The position numbers and the translations under genes were made by a program. Shown here piece by piece: positions 56,247 through 60,000 of a stretch of DNA of 60,000 nucleotides. Source of the stretch: Branchiostoma floridae. Lineage: Eukaryota; Chordata; Leptocardii; Amphioxiformes; Branchiostomatidae. The DNA lies in NCBI RefSeq assembly GCF_000003815.2, contig NC_049981.1, forward strand, positions 28,858,917-28,918,916, given 5' to 3'. The notes under the pieces were generated by a model. That model did not search any database. It saw nothing but the letters and a program-made list of their open reading frames with translations, and was not told the DNA's origin. Every line of letters starts with the position of its first letter. The stretch's first letter is position 1.

Positions 56247-57891
56247 CAGAATGCTACTGACCGGATATAATATTTCTAAATGAAAGGATTTGAACTCCTA
56301 TATCCTGTGATCTACCCACCTGATGAAACTATTTTTGGGATGACAAGTTACTATTTACTGAATTCTAAACATAGTAAATCGTGGTACATTCAGTTTTGCT
56401 CATCTGACGGGATTAAGTAAATCATGAACCACCTTGTTTGCCACACTGATGGCTGGTATCTTTGGGTTATAGAAATCGACCAGGCTTTATGTCATGATGA
56501 ACATTGGGTGAAACATTGATCAGGGTGAAACATTGATCATCTATCAATTATCACATAGCTAGTTGGCATTGACCTGTCATGTGACGCCATAACACACAGA
56601 AGTGTCCTGAAATTCATTCACTGGTGTTTAATGAAGTGTCTGATACCCATTAAACAGTTGTTTTTAGTGCATTTCTAGGTGTCTAATTGAAATGATATAT
56701 CATCCATCACCAGATCCGATCAGTTCATAGAACATTGACCAATAACAGCCTTTCCTCAGCTGTAACTCTTTACATGCTCTAAAATCCTTGAGATTGGGAC
56801 AATGGCCTTTTTATGACAAAAGTGTGAAAATCACTTCCCCTCCCCTTTCCCAATCATCTTCAGAGAAGTCATTCTCTAATCTCCTTTGCACCTACATGTA
56901 GGTGTTTAAAACCCAGGAACAACAATGCATGCATTAATCTATAATGACAGGTAATTAAATCAGAAGTGAATGGTAATTGCAACTAGGTAATTAAGAAGTA
57001 GACTACGTTTACGAGGTTTGACTTCCTTGGTTTACCTTGCAGATCACCAAGGAGTTTTTAACGCTCTGAGCTCACTGTCCTAACCTAGATTTTACAGCAA
57101 CCTTCCAATAGATATAATTAGTCTTTACTACATTTGCCTTTGGTAATCTTTTCTCTTGGCTACCCTAGGTCTCTTGTTTGAGAGACAAAATTTCCTGATC
57201 ATTTAGATGCCAGAATAAAGCTACCATACCAGAATTGCTACTGGCCTTCTACTATTCAAAATAACAAGGAGAATTTGCCACCACAAAGGTTATTTATATG
57301 TGAAATTTGGGGCCCTGGCCCATGGACTATTTTGCAGGTGCTAGCTACTATCACCTCACCTCACTATAGTTAAAAAGCAGAAAGGCTGACCACTTGGGCT
57401 GACAAAAAAACAAAAAACTTTTTGATAACCAAACTTATTGACAACCTGGGATTTGATCTGGTCCAAAGTACCATGATCTTTTTGACCATTCAACATTTAA
57501 GCCATGAATCTGTTACCGGTATGATTCATATGAATAGAAACATCAGGCAAAAGTTTGTTTCAGAGATTATTTGTAGTTCAGATTCCAAATACTACTACAT
57601 GGGCCTGTATATAAGGCGCTTGCTTTCCTCTTTTTGGTAATTATGCACATTGTTATGCGGGTTCAAAGGAGGTCAGTTATTGTCAAGGCATGCTCTCCAA
57701 TTAGCAAGTTGAATTAGCAAGTCCCATGGGGACTGTTCCAAAACACTGAGAAATTTCTATACCCATGCAGCAGCTTTATACAGCCTGGTGCAGGGCAGTC
57801 AGGCAAAGAAAATTTCAGATTAGAAGAACTTCAAAATTGCAGAAACCTGGAAATTCACTTCAGGGATGTATTACAGGATACAAATCAGATA

Positions 57892-57919
57892 AAGGAGCTT
57901 TCATCACTAAAAGCTCCTT
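57892..57919. repeat. short hairpin AAGGAGCTTT...AAAGCTCCTT
   Basis: This is a 28-base foldback closely related to the AAGGAGGTT hairpins. It directly abuts the target duplication of the next MITE. Confidence 0.55.
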
Positions 57920-57923
57920 GGCC

Positions 57924-58103
57924 TAGTCTCTACCAGACTCCGGATCGCTGGACAATCGAGGAAATGGAACAAATAGAGAGGAATATAACCGGCCACAGGT
58001 CGCGTGCTGTTCCCTGGCCGGTTATATTCCTCTGGCCGGCTTACTCCTCTGATTTGTTCCATTTCTACGATTTTTCCAGCGATCCGGAGTCTGGTAGAGA
58101 CTA
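57924..58103. mobile_element. MITE family TAGTCTCTACCAGACTCC, copy 3
   Basis: This 180-bp palindromic copy has the perfect 9-bp duplication TCCTTGGCC (57915-57923 and 58104-58112). Its arms match copies 1 and 2 with a few changes (ctggacaatcgagg for ctggaaaaatcgtag). Confidence 0.9.
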
Positions 58104-58127
58104 TCCTTGGCCCTCCTTGATCTCACC

Positions 58128-58153
58128 AAGGAGGTCTTGATTTTAACCTCCTT
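58128..58153. mobile_element. 26-bp foldback element AAGGAGGT...AACCTCCTT
   Basis: The hairpin is flanked by the perfect 9-base direct repeat GATCTCACC (58119-58127 and 58154-58162). It shares its ends with 19489-19518, and the two insertions lie in unrelated flanks. Confidence 0.55.
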
Positions 58154-58333
58154 GATCTCACCAACTTGATCTGGCTCAACACTTTTGGACTGCCGAGTAT
58201 TAAAATGGCAATTGATCTTAGAATTCGGAAAAATGGGAAATTAGGCAGTGATCTGCATAGCACTATAGGCAGCCAATCTCTCACTTAACAATAAAATATA
58301 TACCATTGAAGCTTGGATCCAGGTCACTGCTAT

Positions 58334-58592
58334 CGCTGTCGCCACAAAAGCTCTAGAGCCGCTTGGCAAGGACAGTAGACGGTACTTGAACACCACTGTT
58401 ACGATATTTTGAAACACTTCAGAGGCAAGTAGAACAGTTTTTACCCCAAGTTCGCTCCCAGGATTCGAACCTGCAACCTATTGCGCTGGACCCGGGCAGC
58501 CAAGCTCCCAAAACACAGCACGCTACCGATGTCGCCACAAAAGCTCAGAATCCCTTGGTAAGGATGGTAGGCGGTGCTTGAACCCCACTGTT
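58334..58592 (-). repeat. duplicated segment with a tRNA-like B box
   Basis: The block 58334-58400 (gtcgccacaaaagct... ccactgtt) recurs at 58527-58592. Between the copies lies ggattcgaacc (58461-58471), the complement of a polymerase III B box. It may be a minus-strand SINE-like repeat; no convincing A box or target duplication was found. Confidence 0.45.
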
Positions 58593-59099
58593 GCACTTTT
58601 AAAGGACCATAAAATTTTCGCAAAACAAGAAACATTGTTCATAGTTTACCCCTAAATTGAACACAACCTTGATTTACCTAAGACAAAAAAAGTGAAATAA
58701 TGTAATTCTTCTCAAATGTCTTGTAATAGTGGACCTCTAACTCTGAGTTCTCTCTGAAGGCCTTGGATCCTCAGCACTACAAGTTACAGGTAGCCAGGAT
58801 GTTTAGACCAAGGGAATAGTTAGTGCTAATTGATCATTGGACACCAGCATCCTTTGCATATCTTTAGAACAATAGCTGACCTTACTTTGAACCCGCATTA
58901 CAATAGCGCATACTTACTTGAATTTTCAACAAGAGGAAGCAAGCTCCTAGCTTCTTAGGCCCAATTTTAAATATTATGAAATATTCTCTGGAACAAAATT
59001 GCCAATGAATAATTATATCAACTTCATGGCATTCCATCCTATTTATATACGAGAAGAAGCCGAACAAATGTATTAGACTAGTTTTAGAATCCATGTTTT

Positions 59100-59195
59100 A
59101 GAAACCATGTGTACTGCATTACTACCTTTTGTATCTATATGCCTGTACTTAGCCCGATAGGGCATGAATGTGCAATAAAGGCTATTATTATTATT
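59100..59195 (+). mobile_element. LINE 3' tail with (ATT)n
   Basis: The tail cttagcccgatagggcatga, followed by aatgtgcaataaagg and an att run, resembles the 3' end of LINE A at 17025-17055 (ttagccctcgggcatgaact). Only the tail remains. Confidence 0.55.
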
Positions 59196-59450
59196 ATATT
59201 GTTTATCTAATGATGGTCAAAAGATGACCAACTATGTCAAGGAGGTTGAAAAGAGAAAGGAGGTTAACCTCCTTGAAAAGACGGACCAGATGAAACAAAT
59301 CTAAGGTTGCTGACCAAGGAGCTTTTATCCTTGGTCACGTTCAATTGGTAAAAACTGTATTTCTAAGATTTTAATGCATGCATGGGGAGCATTCGAACAG
59401 AGGAGTTGATGAAAACACCAGTATGTGAACAGCTGTGATGGCTCTGTAGG

Positions 59451-59621
59451 TAATCTCCAAGCAGATCCTACGGTAGCATAAGAAAGTATCAAAAGCCGGC
59501 AGAGGAGTGAAGCCGGCTTAGGAGTGTGTTTTGCTACATGGCAAATATACACCTCTTGGCTGACTATCTCCTGGCCAGTTTGTTACTATCTTATGCCATT
59601 GTAGGATCTGCTTGGAGATTA
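59451..59621. mobile_element. MITE with TIR TAATCTCCAAGCAGATCC, 8-bp TSD
   Basis: The inverted ends extend about 38 bases (taatctccaagcagatccta through cataagaaagta, right arm slightly diverged). The perfect 8-bp duplication TCTGTAGG occurs at 59443-59450 and 59622-59629. Its TIR core TCTCCAAGCAGA equals that of the element at 18719. Confidence 0.85.
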
Positions 59622-60000
59622 TCTGTAGGCACAAGAGCCTAGTGGCTGGTCATGACAACTGTTGAACATGTCATCCACAATTGGGCAACTGAATCATACT
59701 TTGTGTGTAACAATTGTGACTATTTATTTGAAGATGAATCCATTATTTTATTTTGTTGGTCTTTTGCAACCTTTTCTGCATAATTTCTATGCCTCTATAT
59801 ATTTCAAACTTCCGCACCTCCTACCCTCCTATTGGCATTTGCAACAGGCCAAGAGAAGCGTAAGAAAAGCAGTAAAGGGTTATTAAATAGTAGCACATTG
59901 TTGGCTATGATTGAGAAGGAAAGTTTATGATAATTTTACTTACCAGAGTTGGAGAAACATTTTTTTCTTACGATGTAATTTTCCAACCCAGATAAACTTT

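Larger units (their letters stand above)
52845..60000 (+). other. intron 11 of the PDZ-LIM gene, to the end of the window
   Basis: No exon for the second and third Enigma LIM domains was found, so the gene continues beyond the window. The recognisable content is repeats, listed separately. The stretches 53628-54410 and 56247-57890 show nothing I can name. Confidence 0.7.

Overview
The window looks like an invertebrate chordate genome, most probably an amphioxus (Branchiostoma). This is inferred from coding exons very close to vertebrate ZCCHC24, from a single gene carrying both ALP-type and Enigma-type LIM ends, from small exons in large AT-rich introns, and from a dense load of short inverted-repeat transposons, LINE fragments and Penelope-like remnants. 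The species itself cannot be proved from the sequence.

Layout. Positions 1-8175 hold the last two coding exons of ZCCHC24 (+ strand), upstream intron and a 3' UTR of about 2.2 kb. Positions 8176-20523 are intergenic and almost entirely repeat-derived: a Penelope-like remnant with a hammerhead ribozyme motif, a 2-kb element with long inverted arms, MITEs with perfect 9-bp target duplications, a nested stack of broken LINEs in both orientations, and a 100-N assembly gap lying inside a MITE. Positions 20524-52844 carry eleven phased exons of a PDZ-LIM gene of the ALP/Enigma family (LDB3/ZASP, PDLIM); its last two LIM domains lie beyond the window. Positions 52845-60000 are intron of that gene, with a tRNA-derived SINE, tandem repeats and MITEs.

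The most striking item is a cargo of two convergent spliced genes inside intron 1 of the PDZ-LIM gene. A THAP-domain DDE transposase (477 aa, + strand, 21437-24069) faces a SWIM zinc-finger plus YqaJ-type nuclease protein (503 aa, - strand, 26181-28881). Both have open reading frames, clean splice phases and all recognisable catalytic residues, and homologous inverted sequence lies just upstream of both start codons. This fits an apparently intact ISL2EU-type (IS5/PIF-Harbinger-like) DNA transposon.

The PDZ-LIM model joins in phase through all eleven exons. PDZ is followed by a Pro/Ser/Thr-rich linker, two ZM-like motifs, an SRSFR-type segment, a charged helix, an ALP-type LIM domain and the first Enigma-type LIM. 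The ALP LIM exon can end at its own stop, giving a single-LIM protein with polyA signals downstream. It can also be spliced 13 bases earlier, in phase, to the Enigma LIM exons. One locus could therefore make both classes of protein that vertebrates encode in separate genes.
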